Shown piece by piece: positions 1 to 7,281 of a DNA stretch of 21,556 nucleotides. The notes below the pieces were generated by a model. That model was not told where the DNA came from. It saw only the letters and a list, made by a program, of their open reading frames with translations, and made no database searches. Made by a program: the position numbers and the translations under genes. Source of the DNA: JACCUZ01 sp038246575. Its GTDB lineage: Bacteria; Actinomycetota; Actinomycetes; JACCUZ01. The stretch covers positions 1 to 21,556 of the forward strand of contig JBBRVU010000056.1 of NCBI GenBank assembly GCA_038246575.1. The letters are read 5' to 3'. The stretch's first letter is position 1. Every line of letters starts with the position of its first letter.

Positions 1-128
1 TCCTAGACGACGCGGTTGACGAGCTCATCGAGCTCGTCCTCCACCGGGGAGGATGGGTCGCCCTGGTGGAGGACGGGGCACTGGCAGCGCAGGACCGGGT
101 CGCACTCACGGTGCGCTCACGACGCTGA
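1..128 (+). CDS. C-terminal tail of a gene entering from the left; possibly bacterial eRF1-like (baeRF) protein
   Basis: Frame 3 is open from the window edge to a TGA at 126-128 and encodes 41 residues. The residues have good protein character: an acidic helix (AVDELIELVLHRGG), a strand (WVALVED) and an ending DRVALTVRSRR. A helix plus a strand that ends in a short basic strand is how actinobacterial eRF1-like proteins (the Rv2629/baeRF group) usually finish, as in GVGALLRY-type tails. That family link is inference from a short stretch. The 5' part lies outside the window. The reading frame differs from that of the carbonic anhydrase remnant that follows, and the ATG at 53 used by the latter lies inside this tail. 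Confidence 0.4.
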   Translation, partial: LDDAVDELIELVLHRGGWVALVEDGALAAQDRVALTVRSRR

Positions 129-658
129 CATCGGGCCGGGACCGACCAGGACCGCACGGAGACGACGCGGGCGGCTTCGCCGACGTTCTCGCCGACAACG
201 CGCAATACGCCGACCGCTTCGCTCTCGCTGACCTACCGGCCCGCGCCGCCCGCGGGCTGGCGGTCCTCACGTGCATGGACTCGCGCATCGAGCCCCTGGC
301 GATGCTCGGGCTGCGCCCCGGCGACGCGAAGATCCTGCGCAACGCCGGAGCCCGGGCCACCGACGACGTCCTGCGCACCCTGGTCCTGGCCACGTACCTG
401 CTCGGCGTCGAGCGCGCCATGGTCATCGCCCACACCGGCCGCCGGATGGTCGCCGACAGCGAGGACGACGTGCACGACGCAGTACGACAGGCCGGCGGCC
501 CGGACACCCGCAGCCTGTCGTTTCTGGTGGCCAACGACCAGCAGGCGACCATCCGGGCCGATGTCCAACGCATCCGGTCCTGGCCCTACCTGGCGCACGT
601 GTGAGTCGGCGGCTTTCTCTACGACGTCACAACGGGACGGACCGACCAGCTCTGCTGA
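53..658 (+). pseudogene. beta-carbonic anhydrase, decayed (missing zinc Cys, in-frame TGA near the end)
   Basis: Beta-carbonic anhydrases interconvert CO2 and bicarbonate using zinc held by Cys, Asp, His and Cys. The family signature is clear: LADNAQYADRF near the start, LTCMDSRIEP (first zinc Cys and the Asp-Arg dyad), then ILRNAGARATDDVLRTLVLA. Three defects are visible. First, the usual H-T-x-C-G-M motif reads HTGRRM, so the second zinc Cys is Arg. Second, a TGA at 602-604 ends the frame at LAHV, yet the same frame continues directly as VGGFLYDVTTGR and stops at 656-658, which is the normal family C-terminus. This is a nonsense change, not a shift. Third, the only ATG (53) lies inside the preceding gene and leads into about 40 residues unlike the family, so the true start may be lost. 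A truncated 183-residue product may still be made, but zinc catalysis is doubtful. The family assignment is strong; the non-functional status is inferred. Confidence 0.8.
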
Positions 659-1013
659 GGCACCCGGTCATCCCGCTGGCGGCGGTCTCCGGCTCAGCCG
701 CCCACGTGGACGCTCGGCCTTCGAGCCGGATCGGGTTCGACCTTCCGCAGGATCTCCCGCACGACCGGCGCGGTGTCACCGCACCCGAGCAGCAGGTAGC
801 GGAACAGGTGACCGAGCGGCCCTCGGCCCACTCGAAGTTGCGCTGGCCCTGACCTTCCACGACACCTGCGCCTTTGACGTGGCTCTGTTCGGAGGCACGC
901 GTGTACCCCAGTTGCGTGGAGTCGATTGGGCAAATCTTCGGCCCTGATCCCCGTCGAGGATCTTCATGCCGAAGGCGCTCGCCAAAACTCCTTGTCAGAC
1001 TACTGTCTTGCAA
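659..1013. other. Stretch with no recognisable gene
   Basis: Open frames exist on both strands here but none has a family motif, a convincing ribosome binding site or protein-like composition. I see nothing definite. The stretch may hold the promoter of the winged-helix gene that follows. It could also be further decayed DNA, given the broken gene to its left. Confidence 0.4.
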
Positions 1014-1355
1014 ATGGCGAATCGGGATGCCGAACTAGGGACGCGGCGAGAGTCCGGCGGCGCGACGGGATGGACGTTTCTGACCAATCACGCGCACGTC
1101 CTGCTCACCATCGCCCGCGATCGGCAGATCACGCTGCGCGAGGTGGCAGCCCGGGTCGGGATCACCGAACGGGCGACGCAGAAGATCGTCGCAGACCTGG
1201 AGGCGGGCAGCTACCTGACCCGGACCCGCCACGGCCGACGCAACAGCTACACCATCGCCGCCGGACGGCCATTTCGCCATCCGCTGACCGCAGGCCACGA
1301 CTTGGACGAGCTCCTCGCCGTCCTCGTCCCCGATGGCAGTAGACAAGCGAAGTAG
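1014..1355 (+). CDS. Small winged helix-turn-helix transcriptional regulator (MarR-like)
   Basis: The product is about 113 residues from the ATG at 1014; an in-frame ATG at 966 would add 16 residues of less typical sequence. The core begins GWTFLTNHAHVLLTIARD, followed by a helix-turn-helix (LREVAARVGITERATQKIV) and a wing (YLTRTRHGRRNSYTI), then RPFRHPLTAGHDLDELL. This is the compact actinobacterial winged-helix family related to MarR/ArsR, in which the recognition helix is followed by a two-strand wing. No metal-binding or ligand-binding motif is visible, so the inducer is unknown. It precedes a stress-like gene, from which it is separated by 137 bases without a feature, and could regulate the neighbourhood. 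No clear Shine-Dalgarno is present before 1014 (TTGCAA), so the start is uncertain. Confidence 0.75.
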   Translation: MANRDAELGTRRESGGATGWTFLTNHAHVLLTIARDRQITLREVAARVGITERATQKIVADLEAGSYLTRTRHGRRNSYTIAAGRPFRHPLTAGHDLDELLAVLVPDGSRQAK

Positions 1356-1492
1356 ATTTCGCTAATCTCGAATCGTACGATGACGGACCACGACGGACGT
1401 CGCCTCGTTCTCCGCGACCCTCCTCAGCATTCTGGCGACGCAATCGGCGTGGCTCGGAAGCCCCTCGGCCCGCTACCCGAAAGGTTCGCACC

Positions 1493-2439
1493 TTGACCAT
1501 CGCTTCTTCCACCGCCGCCGCGTCGACCGCAGGTCCGTTGCGGCCGGTATTCGTGGTCGCCGTCCTTGACCGCGCCGCCGCCGACCGTCTGCCCGCCGCC
1601 GCCGCGCAGGCACGCCGCGCCGGTGCCCGGCTGTTCGTCGCTCTCGCACGCGCCCGGTCCGGCTTCACTACCGACGCCGTCATTGCCCGACACGTCGCCC
1701 GCCACGCTCACGAGGAGTGCTCGGGCTGCAGATGGTCGCGCACCGGATGCTGTACAGCAGCGGCGTCGACTACGACATCGTCGCGATGACCTACCGGGAC
1801 AGCCGCGACCCAGCCTGGCGCCACCGCCGCATCGCCACCGCTGCGGAGCGCCTGGCCCGCCGCCCCGGCGCCCCGGCGCTGCCCGCCCCGGCGATGCTCA
1901 CCGCTGCGCAGCCCTCCTCGCCGAGCCCGGCGTCATCCGGTCGCCCCCAACACGTCGTGGCAGTCTTGTCCGACTCCGCGGAGGCCGTCCGCGTCGCACG
2001 AGCCGCTGCGGAGCTCGCCCTCGCTGCCGGCCGCCCACTGGCCCTTGTCGTGCCCTTGCCAGTACTCGGACCCAGCTACGACCCTGACGAGATGAGTCGG
2101 GGTTATGTCCGCATCGGCGAAGACATGGCCGCCATCGCGGCGCGGGTCCGCCCCACCCTCGACCTCATCGGCCTGCCGGCTCACGTCTTCTGCGCCCCCT
2201 ACCGAACGGACCTGACCACCACCAGCTCAAACCGCAGCATGGCTGAGGCGGTCGACGGGGTAGCCCGACGGCTGCGAGCGCAGGCTGTCGTCCTCTCCGC
2301 CAGTTCCCCAGCGTTGCCCCACATACGGATACCCGCCGAGGTGCTGCATGTGGTCGAGCTCGCTGCCCAGGTAACACACCAGAACACACGCCAGACTCGG
2401 TCCTCGCGGGGCACCGCCCACACGGCCGCTCCGCTATAG
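1493..2439 (+). pseudogene. Two-domain universal-stress-like protein with a one-base frameshift
   Basis: Translation starts at TTG 1493, eight bases after GAAAGG (1479-1484). The first frame reads RPVFVVAVLDRAAADRLPAA and runs to RHVARHAHEE, near 1712. From 1717 the next frame reads VLGLQMVAHRMLYSSGVDY and stays open to 2439. Adding a single G after the second GAG (GAGGAG-G-TGCTC) joins them into one 315-residue protein, so a one-base deletion is the simplest explanation. The two alpha/beta halves (residues about 18-115 and 150-290, the second beginning HVVAVLSDSAEAVRVARAAAE) resemble the Usp fold. The usual ATP motif G-x2-G-x9-G-S/T is not seen, so it would be a non-nucleotide-binding Usp relative, if Usp at all. 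The shift may be real decay or a read error. An intact TerC-family gene follows 55 bases on. Confidence 0.6.
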
Positions 2440-2454
2440 CACTGGGTGTAGTGC
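2439..2454 (+). other. Short hairpin between the Usp-like gene and the TerC-family gene
   Basis: GCACT and AGTGC flank a six-base loop, GGGTGT. The stem begins at the last base of the upstream stop codon. No T-run follows, so a weak terminator or a chance repeat is possible. The yybP-ykoY manganese riboswitch that precedes some TerC-family genes is not recognisable here, and the 54-base gap is too short for it. Confidence 0.3.
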
Positions 2455-2481
2455 CAGCGCTGTACGTTACGACGCCAAGAT

Positions 2482-2486
2482 AGGAG
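2482..2486 (+). promoter_or_regulatory. Ribosome binding site that decides the TerC-family start
   Basis: AGGAG lies one base before a GTG at 2488 but seven bases before the in-frame GTG at 2494. Normal spacing favours 2494. Confidence 0.6.
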
Positions 2487-2493
2487 TGTGACG

Positions 2494-3498
2494 GTGCTCG
2501 AGGTCACGGAGCTGCGTTGGGCACTCACGATCGGCTTGATCGTGGGTCTGCTCGCGTTGGATCTCGGGCTGGCCGCCGCGCGGCCGCACGTGGTGACGTT
2601 CCGGGAGGCGGCTGTCTCGTCGGTGCTCTTCATCGTCGTGGCGATCGCGTTCGGGCTGGTGTTCGCCGCGCAGGCAGGCGGAGACTTCGGCGCGCAGTAC
2701 TTCGCCGGATACATCGTCGAGAAGAGCTTGTCGATCGACAACTTGTTCGTGTTCGTCATCATCATGACGACGTTCGCCGTGCCCACGATCTACCAGCAAA
2801 AGATTCTGATCTTCGGCATCGCGATGGCTCTGGTCATGCGAGTGATCTTCATCGCCCTGGGTGCGGCGCTGCTCGAGCTGTTCTCGTTCATGTTCCTGAT
2901 ATTCGGGCTGGTGTTGATTGTCACCGCGGTGCAGCTCTACCGGCACCGCGACGTAGACCCCGACGTTCGGGACAACGGCCTGGTTCGACTGGCCCGCCGT
3001 GCTCTGCCCGTCACCGACGACTATGACGGTGGCCGGTTGTTCACCCGCAGCGCTGGGCGTCGCGCGGCGACCCCGCTGTTCATCGTGCTGTTGGCGATCG
3101 GCAGCACCGACCTGCTGTTCGCTCTGGACTCCATCCCGGCCATCTTCGGCGTGACCGAAGAGCCTTACATCGTCATCACCGCCAACGCCTTCGCCCTGCT
3201 CGGCCTGCGGCCGCTGTTCTTTCTGGTCAAGGGGCTCCTGGACCGGTTGGTGTACCTGTCCACCGGCCTGGCCCTGATCCTGGCGTTCATCGGTGTGAAG
3301 CTGGCCCTGCACTGGGGGCACGGTGTGAACGACCGTGTGCCGGAGATCAGCACCAACCTCAGCCTGGCGGTCATCGTCGTGGTCCTGTCGGTGACCACGG
3401 TGGCGAGCCTGCTCAAGGTCCGCCGCGACCCCAACGCTCGTGCACACGCCGGGTCGCTGCGCGCTCGGGACCCGGCCGACACCGGCCAGTCAGACTGA
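2494..3498 (+). CDS. TerC-family integral membrane protein
   Basis: The product is 334 residues from the GTG at 2494, chosen for its spacing to AGGAG. TerC/Alx-family proteins are inner-membrane proteins tied to metal-ion export (notably manganese) and, in ter operons, to tellurite resistance. The family signatures are plain: a first membrane helix WALTIGLIVGLLALDLGLA, then AGYIVEKSLSIDNLFVFVII (the conserved acidic EKSLSxDN motif), and in the second half LLAIGSTDLLFALDSIPAIF (the D-LLFALDSIPA motif), followed by FALLGLRPLFFLV. About eight to nine hydrophobic helices can be counted, with a cytoplasmic loop near residues 155-185 and a charged tail (RARDPADTGQSD). The length matches the family. 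No terB/terD genes lie nearby, so a metal-homeostasis role is likelier than classical tellurite resistance. That is inference. Confidence 0.93.
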   Translation: MLEVTELRWALTIGLIVGLLALDLGLAAARPHVVTFREAAVSSVLFIVVAIAFGLVFAAQAGGDFGAQYFAGYIVEKSLSIDNLFVFVIIMTTFAVPTIYQQKILIFGIAMALVMRVIFIALGAALLELFSFMFLIFGLVLIVTAVQLYRHRDVDPDVRDNGLVRLARRALPVTDDYDGGRLFTRSAGRRAATPLFIVLLAIGSTDLLFALDSIPAIFGVTEEPYIVITANAFALLGLRPLFFLVKGLLDRLVYLSTGLALILAFIGVKLALHWGHGVNDRVPEISTNLSLAVIVVVLSVTTVASLLKVRRDPNARAHAGSLRARDPADTGQSD

Positions 3499-3524
3499 AC
3501 TGGGACCTGATCGGAGCAGGAGTG

Positions 3525-3581
3525 ATGGTGAGCGGACTGTTCGTTGGGGTCGACGGCTCCGCAGGATCGGAGGACGCCTGA
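3525..3581 (+). pseudogene. UspA N-terminal stub (19 codons)
   Basis: After GGAGCAGGAG (3513-3522) a short frame reads MVSGLFVGVDGSAGSEDA and then TGA. GVDGSxxS is the classic first strand and loop of UspA-domain proteins, where the chain would normally continue with a helix such as LRWA. Here a stop follows at once, and the next codons hold a second TGA. The start could be 3525 or the GTG at 3528. It lies 26 bases after the TerC-family stop, so a terC-usp pair once existed. The rest of the Usp domain cannot be recognised with confidence in any frame downstream. Confidence 0.6.
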
Positions 3582-4126
3582 GACTGATCGCTGCACGAGG
3601 CCGGCGCCGCGCCTGTCCAATGACGCGCCTACGGCGTGGTCCCCGTGAGGAATCCACACGATATAAGACCTCTCTTGGGTCTGGATATGGCTTCCCGCTG
3701 CAGTGGAGACCCGGGTCAACCTATGGCTCAGTCGCTCGTTGATGTGCATGAGTGCGCCGGTGTCCTCGCAGCGTAATCGACCTGCATCTGCGCTCGACTA
3801 TCACCGTCCTGCTCATCTTCGCCACGCCAAGGACGACGTCAACAGGCAGCTCGACACCGACGCACGCGAACTCAACGTTCCCGCCTGTGCGTGCGGAGCC
3901 AATCCGGGTACGGCAGCGTGGTCGCCCTCCTGACGCCGGACAGGCTGCTACCACTGCCTCGAGGTCCTCGCCGAGACGCGCACTGATCGCCTGAGACCTG
4001 CAAGGGTAGAAACCGGCGCCTGCGTGTCTGCTTGCGACCTGCGTCGAACGGGATCGCGGGCGTCTCGCTGCCCGGCAGTCGGGTTTCCAACGGCGCGGGT
4101 CCGGGTGCTGCTGGGTGCGAATCTTG
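3582..4126. other. Gene-poor stretch, probably decayed coding DNA
   Basis: No gene can be supported. A plus-strand frame from about 3703 to 3933 contains a protein-like run (AKDDVNRQLDTDARELNVPA) and neighbouring frames continue it for short distances, which looks like broken coding sequence with shifts. The family cannot be named. An imperfect copy of the FNR-like dyad lies at 3731-3752. No terminator for the leftward GAF-ANTAR gene ending at 4127 is obvious. Confidence 0.35.
3731..3752 (+). repeat. Partial copy of the FNR-like dyad
   Basis: The 13 bases GTCGCTCGTTGAT (3731-3743) are identical to 7279-7291. Downstream, the right half is degenerate: TTGAT-GTGC-ATGAG instead of TTGAT-CTGG-ATCAA. 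The first half-site is therefore perfect and the second matches at three of five positions. Confidence 0.45.
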
Positions 4127-5140
4127 TCAGGTCTGCTCGTCGGCGTCTGGGCGGTCCCGGTCTTGGAGTAGGTCGATCAGGTCTGCGCGGTCGGACGCTG
4201 CGGCGTCGCGATCTTTGCCCGCCCAGTCCCGGTCTATCCAGGCGTGCGGCCCGACCTCCGAGCTCAGTCGCGCCTCGGCGTCGCGGTCACGTTGTTCCGC
4301 CGCGCTGTCGCGCACGTCACCATCGACGAGAAGTTCGCCTAAGCGTTCCCGCCGGCGCTCGTCAGCAACGCCAGTCTTGGCCGATGCCACGGGCGCCGGA
4401 GATGCTGCTGTCAACTGGCCGGAGTGATCCGGCAGGCTCGCGGGGTCGGTCAAGACAGCGTGGGCCACCTCGACGAGGTGGGTTTGTGTGCGGCGGGCAT
4501 GAGCTCGCAGGAACAGAAAGGCTTCATCGACGTTAACGTTGCGATACTGGGCTATCGCGCCCTTGGCTTGCTCAATGACGATCCGGCTGTTCAGTGCCGA
4601 CTGCAGCTGCTCGGACAGCACCTCCCCGCGGCGCAAGGCCCGTTCCTGCAGCAGTCCGATGGTGGCGATATGAGCCAGGGACTGCGCGATGTGGACGTCG
4701 GCGTCCTCCCAGCGCGCCTCGTCGGTGCCGAAGACCCCGATGGCGCCGATCACCTCGTGACGGAGCCGCAACGGGAAGGCATGAACGGAGCGGTAACCGG
4801 CTGCGGCGGCGCGGGGCGCGAACCGAGGCCACCGGTCCTCGGCCTCCCGCAGGTCGGCGTTCACGACGGGCTGGCCGGCTTGGAAGGCGTCCAGGCAGGG
4901 ACCCTCGTGGACCTGCACCTGGAACAGCTCGAGGCGCTTGACGTCCTCGTTCGAGCCGGCCATGAACTTCAGCTGACCTCGCTGGTCTGCCAGAAGCAGC
5001 CCAACGTCGGCGTCGCCGATGAGTTCTGCGGTGCGGTTCGTGACCGTGAAGAGGAACTCGATCACGTCGAAGTCCTCGACCAGCGTGTCCGCCAGCTCGA
5101 CGAACACGTCGGCGAGTCGTTCAGTCGAGACGACGGTCAT
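4127..5140 (-). CDS. GAF-ANTAR RNA-binding regulator with a long charged DRD-rich tail
   Basis: ANTAR proteins bind paired RNA hairpins and prevent transcription termination; the GAF domain senses a signal. This 337-residue protein has a GAF domain at about 15-165 (LLLADQRGQLKFMAGS, VHEGPCLDAFQAGQPVV, VHAFPLRLRHEVIGAIGVFG) and an ANTAR domain at about 176-231 (LNSRIVIEQAKGAIAQYRNV, DEAFLFLRAHARRT, VAHAVL). Both are complete. Actinobacterial GAF-ANTAR proteins usually end soon after ANTAR, at about 230-250 residues. Here about 105 more follow, with repeated Asp-Arg-Asp units (QRDRDAEARL, DRDWAGKDRDAAASDRADL, QDRDRPDADEQT), probably helical or coiled. The ATG follows GGAGAGAGG by five bases. 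It lies 42 bases downstream of another GAF-ANTAR gene and is probably co-transcribed with it. The GAF ligand is unknown. Confidence 0.9.
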   Translation of the reverse strand: MTVVSTERLADVFVELADTLVEDFDVIEFLFTVTNRTAELIGDADVGLLLADQRGQLKFMAGSNEDVKRLELFQVQVHEGPCLDAFQAGQPVVNADLREAEDRWPRFAPRAAAAGYRSVHAFPLRLRHEVIGAIGVFGTDEARWEDADVHIAQSLAHIATIGLLQERALRRGEVLSEQLQSALNSRIVIEQAKGAIAQYRNVNVDEAFLFLRAHARRTQTHLVEVAHAVLTDPASLPDHSGQLTAASPAPVASAKTGVADERRRERLGELLVDGDVRDSAAEQRDRDAEARLSSEVGPHAWIDRDWAGKDRDAAASDRADLIDLLQDRDRPDADEQT

Positions 5141-5182
5141 GTGAGCCTCTCTCCGTTCGCTGCGAGCCGAACAGCCCTAACG

Positions 5183-5927
5183 TCACGCATGGTCGCCCAG
5201 AGCATCGTCGAGGCGAAGCCTTCGGGTCACCACGTCGCGCGCTACGTCGGCGAGGTCACGGTTGTAGGCGTAAGCGTAGCCCCGTAGCACAGCTAGCGCC
5301 TCGATGATGGTGATGCCCAACATGACCATGACCATGCCCTGGGCCTGGAAGAGCTCGAAGTGGTACTCCATCGCCTCGTCCAAGCCCTCAGGGGCTGCCC
5401 CCGGTGGCGCCTTCTCCTGGGCGTCGAGCAACATCGTCGTCGCGACGTCGGCGAAACTCAGTGCCTGGGCGAGCTCCCCGGCGGACAACGACCCGGGTTG
5501 ATTGCGGTACAAATCGAGCACACCCAGGCGGGCCGCGCCGATCTGCAGCGGGAAGGCGAAGACAGCCCGAACCCCCTTCTCATGGGCGGCAGGGGAGTAG
5601 ACCGGCCAGCGTGCCACCCCGCTCACGCCGAGGTCAGACTCGAGGACGGGCCTCCTTGAGGTGAACGCGTCCAGGCACGGGCCCCTCTCCGAGGGTGTAC
5701 TGCAGCCCGTCGATGCGCGCGCTGGCCGCATCGGATGCGGCGGCCACGCCCCGGACCCCGCTGTCGGTGATGACACTCAAACCGGCCCCGGAGGCCGGGA
5801 TCGCCTTTTCGGCGGCGCTGCACAGCCGACGCAGCGCGCCCATCGCGCCAGGGGCGTCCTCGGGCGCATGCGGCTCGGCGGCGACGAGCGCATGGACCTG
5901 AGCTAGCCGACCGTCCACGGCGCTCAC
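5183..5927 (-). pseudogene. GAF-ANTAR regulator with a one-base insertion
   Basis: The N-terminal half lies in one frame (RLAQVHALVAAEPHAPEDA, LCSAAEKAIPASGAGLSVIT, IDGLQYTLGEGP) and the rest in another (GPCLDAFTSRRPVLESDLG, AVFAFPLQIGAARLGVLDLY, then ANTAR: FELFQAQGMVMVMLGITIIE, LRGYAYAYNRDLADVARDVV). The switch falls in a run of four C at 5682-5685 (GGGG on the coding strand). Removing one base gives one 247-residue GAF-ANTAR protein with the conserved EGPCLDAF motif, as in its neighbour. The GTG at 5927 is a reasonable start, but a strong Shine-Dalgarno is lacking and an upstream extension is possible. The ANTAR part resembles the MVMV-type subgroup. Whether this is true decay or a homopolymer read error cannot be settled here. 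It lies upstream of the intact GAF-ANTAR gene. Confidence 0.75.
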
Positions 5928-6085
5928 CGGCGGACCGTGGTATTCGGCGCCGGGACGAAGCTCGCCAGGAGCGGCGAGAGACCGCTCTGGCCCGCCCTCA
6001 TGTCGACCGAGCCGTTCGGCCCGGCGCGGGGATGACCGAGCCTCCGAGCCGCGCGTCGTGACGGCACTTGGCGCGAGAGAACATG

Positions 6086-6446
6086 TCAACTCTCATTGCT
6101 GCTTGGGGATGGAGCCCCTTGCGTCGACGTGGACGCTGCGATGACGTGCCGCGTGATCCAGGACACCGAACTCACCCCTCCGGGGCGGTAGAGGGGCGCG
6201 TCCTCCCAGATGGCCACGAACGCAGCCTCGACGGATCGGTCAATGTCCTGCTGTGAGACCAGGGGGGGCGGTGGTCGCAACGGCCACCGGATAGAACGTG
6301 TCGAAGAGCAGCAGGATGGCATCTTGGTCACCGCACCCGCAGCGAAGCAGCAGGTCCGAGATGAACCCGGTCTGGCAGGACCCATGGGCTGTTACCGGGG
6401 GGGCGGCAGGGTGCGCGGACGTCTGACTCCGTTGCAGCAGCGACAT
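6086..6446 (-). pseudogene. Sigma-70 region-2-like protein, frameshifted in a seven-G run
   Basis: The first frame reads FISDLLLRCGCGDQDAILLL and FDTFYPVAVA, like the start of an ECF sigma factor region 2. After a run of seven G at 6262-6268 (C on the coding strand) the homologous sequence continues in another frame: DIDRSVEAAFVAIWEDAPLY and RPGGVSSVSWITRHVIAAS, like the rest of region 2 (the core-polymerase-binding and -10 recognition helices). Dropping one base of the run gives a single 119-residue product. There is no region 4, so it could not read a -35 element by itself. Its ATG overlaps the STAS stop codon (TGATG), indicating coupled translation. Region-2-only proteins next to STAS and ANTAR genes may act as decoys or adaptors; that is inference. 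Confidence 0.6.
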
Positions 6447-6766
6447 CAGGCAGCCGGCCGTTGCAACCCGAAGCTGACGTCGAGACCGCTGAGGCGCAAG
6501 AGCCTGCAGATCATGTCGGACGGCCCGGTGAGAGTCATGTGTCCCCCCCGTGCGCTGGCCTCTGTGCGCACGAAGACCAGCACGCTCAGACCAGCGCAGT
6601 CCATGAACGTCACGCGGGACAGATCCAGGGTCAGCGTCGGCCCATGTCTGTCCATCGCGTCGAGTGCCTTGCGCTGGAACTCCTTGGCCGAAGCGAGGTC
6701 GATATCACCCTCAACGACGCACACCGCATGCCGCTCCACGCATGTGCTGTTGCATTGCAGGTCCAA
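6446..6766 (-). CDS. STAS-domain protein (anti-sigma-factor-antagonist-like) lacking the phosphorylatable residue
   Basis: The product is 106 residues, a single STAS domain of normal length: an opening strand (HAVCVVEGDIDLASAKEFQR), then TLTLDLSRVTFMDCAGLSVL, and MTLTGPSDMICRLLRLSGL. In SpoIIAA/RsbV proteins the loop reads D-S-S-G or D-S-T-G, and the second residue is phosphorylated by an anti-sigma kinase. Here it reads D-C-A-G, so neither position can be phosphorylated and the classical switch cannot work. The TTG at 6766 follows GGAGG by ten bases. The stop overlaps the start of the sigma-region-2-like gene. It may bind an anti-sigma factor constitutively, or sense through the Cys; both are inference. 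No RsbW-type kinase is in the window. Confidence 0.85.
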   Translation of the reverse strand: MDLQCNSTCVERHAVCVVEGDIDLASAKEFQRKALDAMDRHGPTLTLDLSRVTFMDCAGLSVLVFVRTEASARGGHMTLTGPSDMICRLLRLSGLDVSFGLQRPAA

Positions 6767-7281
6767 GGTGCCCTGACCTCCGGCTCAACTGACTTCTCGG
6801 GCCGTCGGTCGGGCCGGGAAGCAAGAGCGCCGGGGTCCGGGGCGTCTACGCAATCGTGAGATTACACCGAAAGCGGAGCGGCAGCACGTGCTGCTTTCCG
6901 TCAGATCAGGGCGCGGTGGGAGGTTCGTACGACGGTCATACAGCCATTAAGAGGAGGCCCCGGCTGGCCCGTTAGGGTGCTGAGTTCTTGATCGGCCCAA
7001 GTCGGCGTGGTGAGGGGGGGGATGCCACGCGAGAGCGGCGCAGCGTCAAGAGGCTGGGCGACGTCATGTGCAGCCCCTGTCGAAAGGTCAGCCGGACGGC
7101 AGTTAACAGACGCAGGCCTCTGCGGGCTGGGTCCAGGCACGGGGAGGACGCCGGAGCACCCCGCTGGGAGGGTGACCTCGAGCGGGAACCGATTGGCTAC
7201 CTGGGCGTCGCGGGCACGAGAGTCTCCATCTGCCAATCGCACTGAACTCCGGTCTCGAGCACCAGGACCTGTGTGTTAGTC
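6767..7281. other. Stretch with no recognisable gene
   Basis: Long frames on both strands here show no motif, no family resemblance and no convincing ribosome binding site. The stretch should contain the promoter of the leftward STAS gene, but I cannot point to a -35/-10 pair. The FNR-like dyad lies at its right edge. Confidence 0.35.

Noticed and set aside
602..658. Selenocysteine at the carbonic anhydrase TGA
   Set aside because: The position is a variable residue between Val and VGGF, not a functional Cys site, and no SECIS-like hairpin is evident just after it.
694..933. A minus-strand frame with a protein-like run (LGHLFRYLLLGCGDTAPVVR)
   Set aside because: The run is short and has no clear family, start site or conserved neighbours.
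2439..2493. yybP-ykoY manganese riboswitch ahead of the TerC-family gene
   Set aside because: The gap is only 54 bases and lacks the conserved loops of that riboswitch.
2467..3447. A 326-codon minus-strand frame rich in Asp, His, Glu and Gln opposite the TerC-family gene
   Set aside because: This composition is typical of the reverse complement of a hydrophobic membrane protein.
3525..4126. Possible selenocysteine or TGA read-through to rescue the Usp stub
   Set aside because: A second TGA follows within two codons and the downstream residues do not resume the Usp pattern in that frame.
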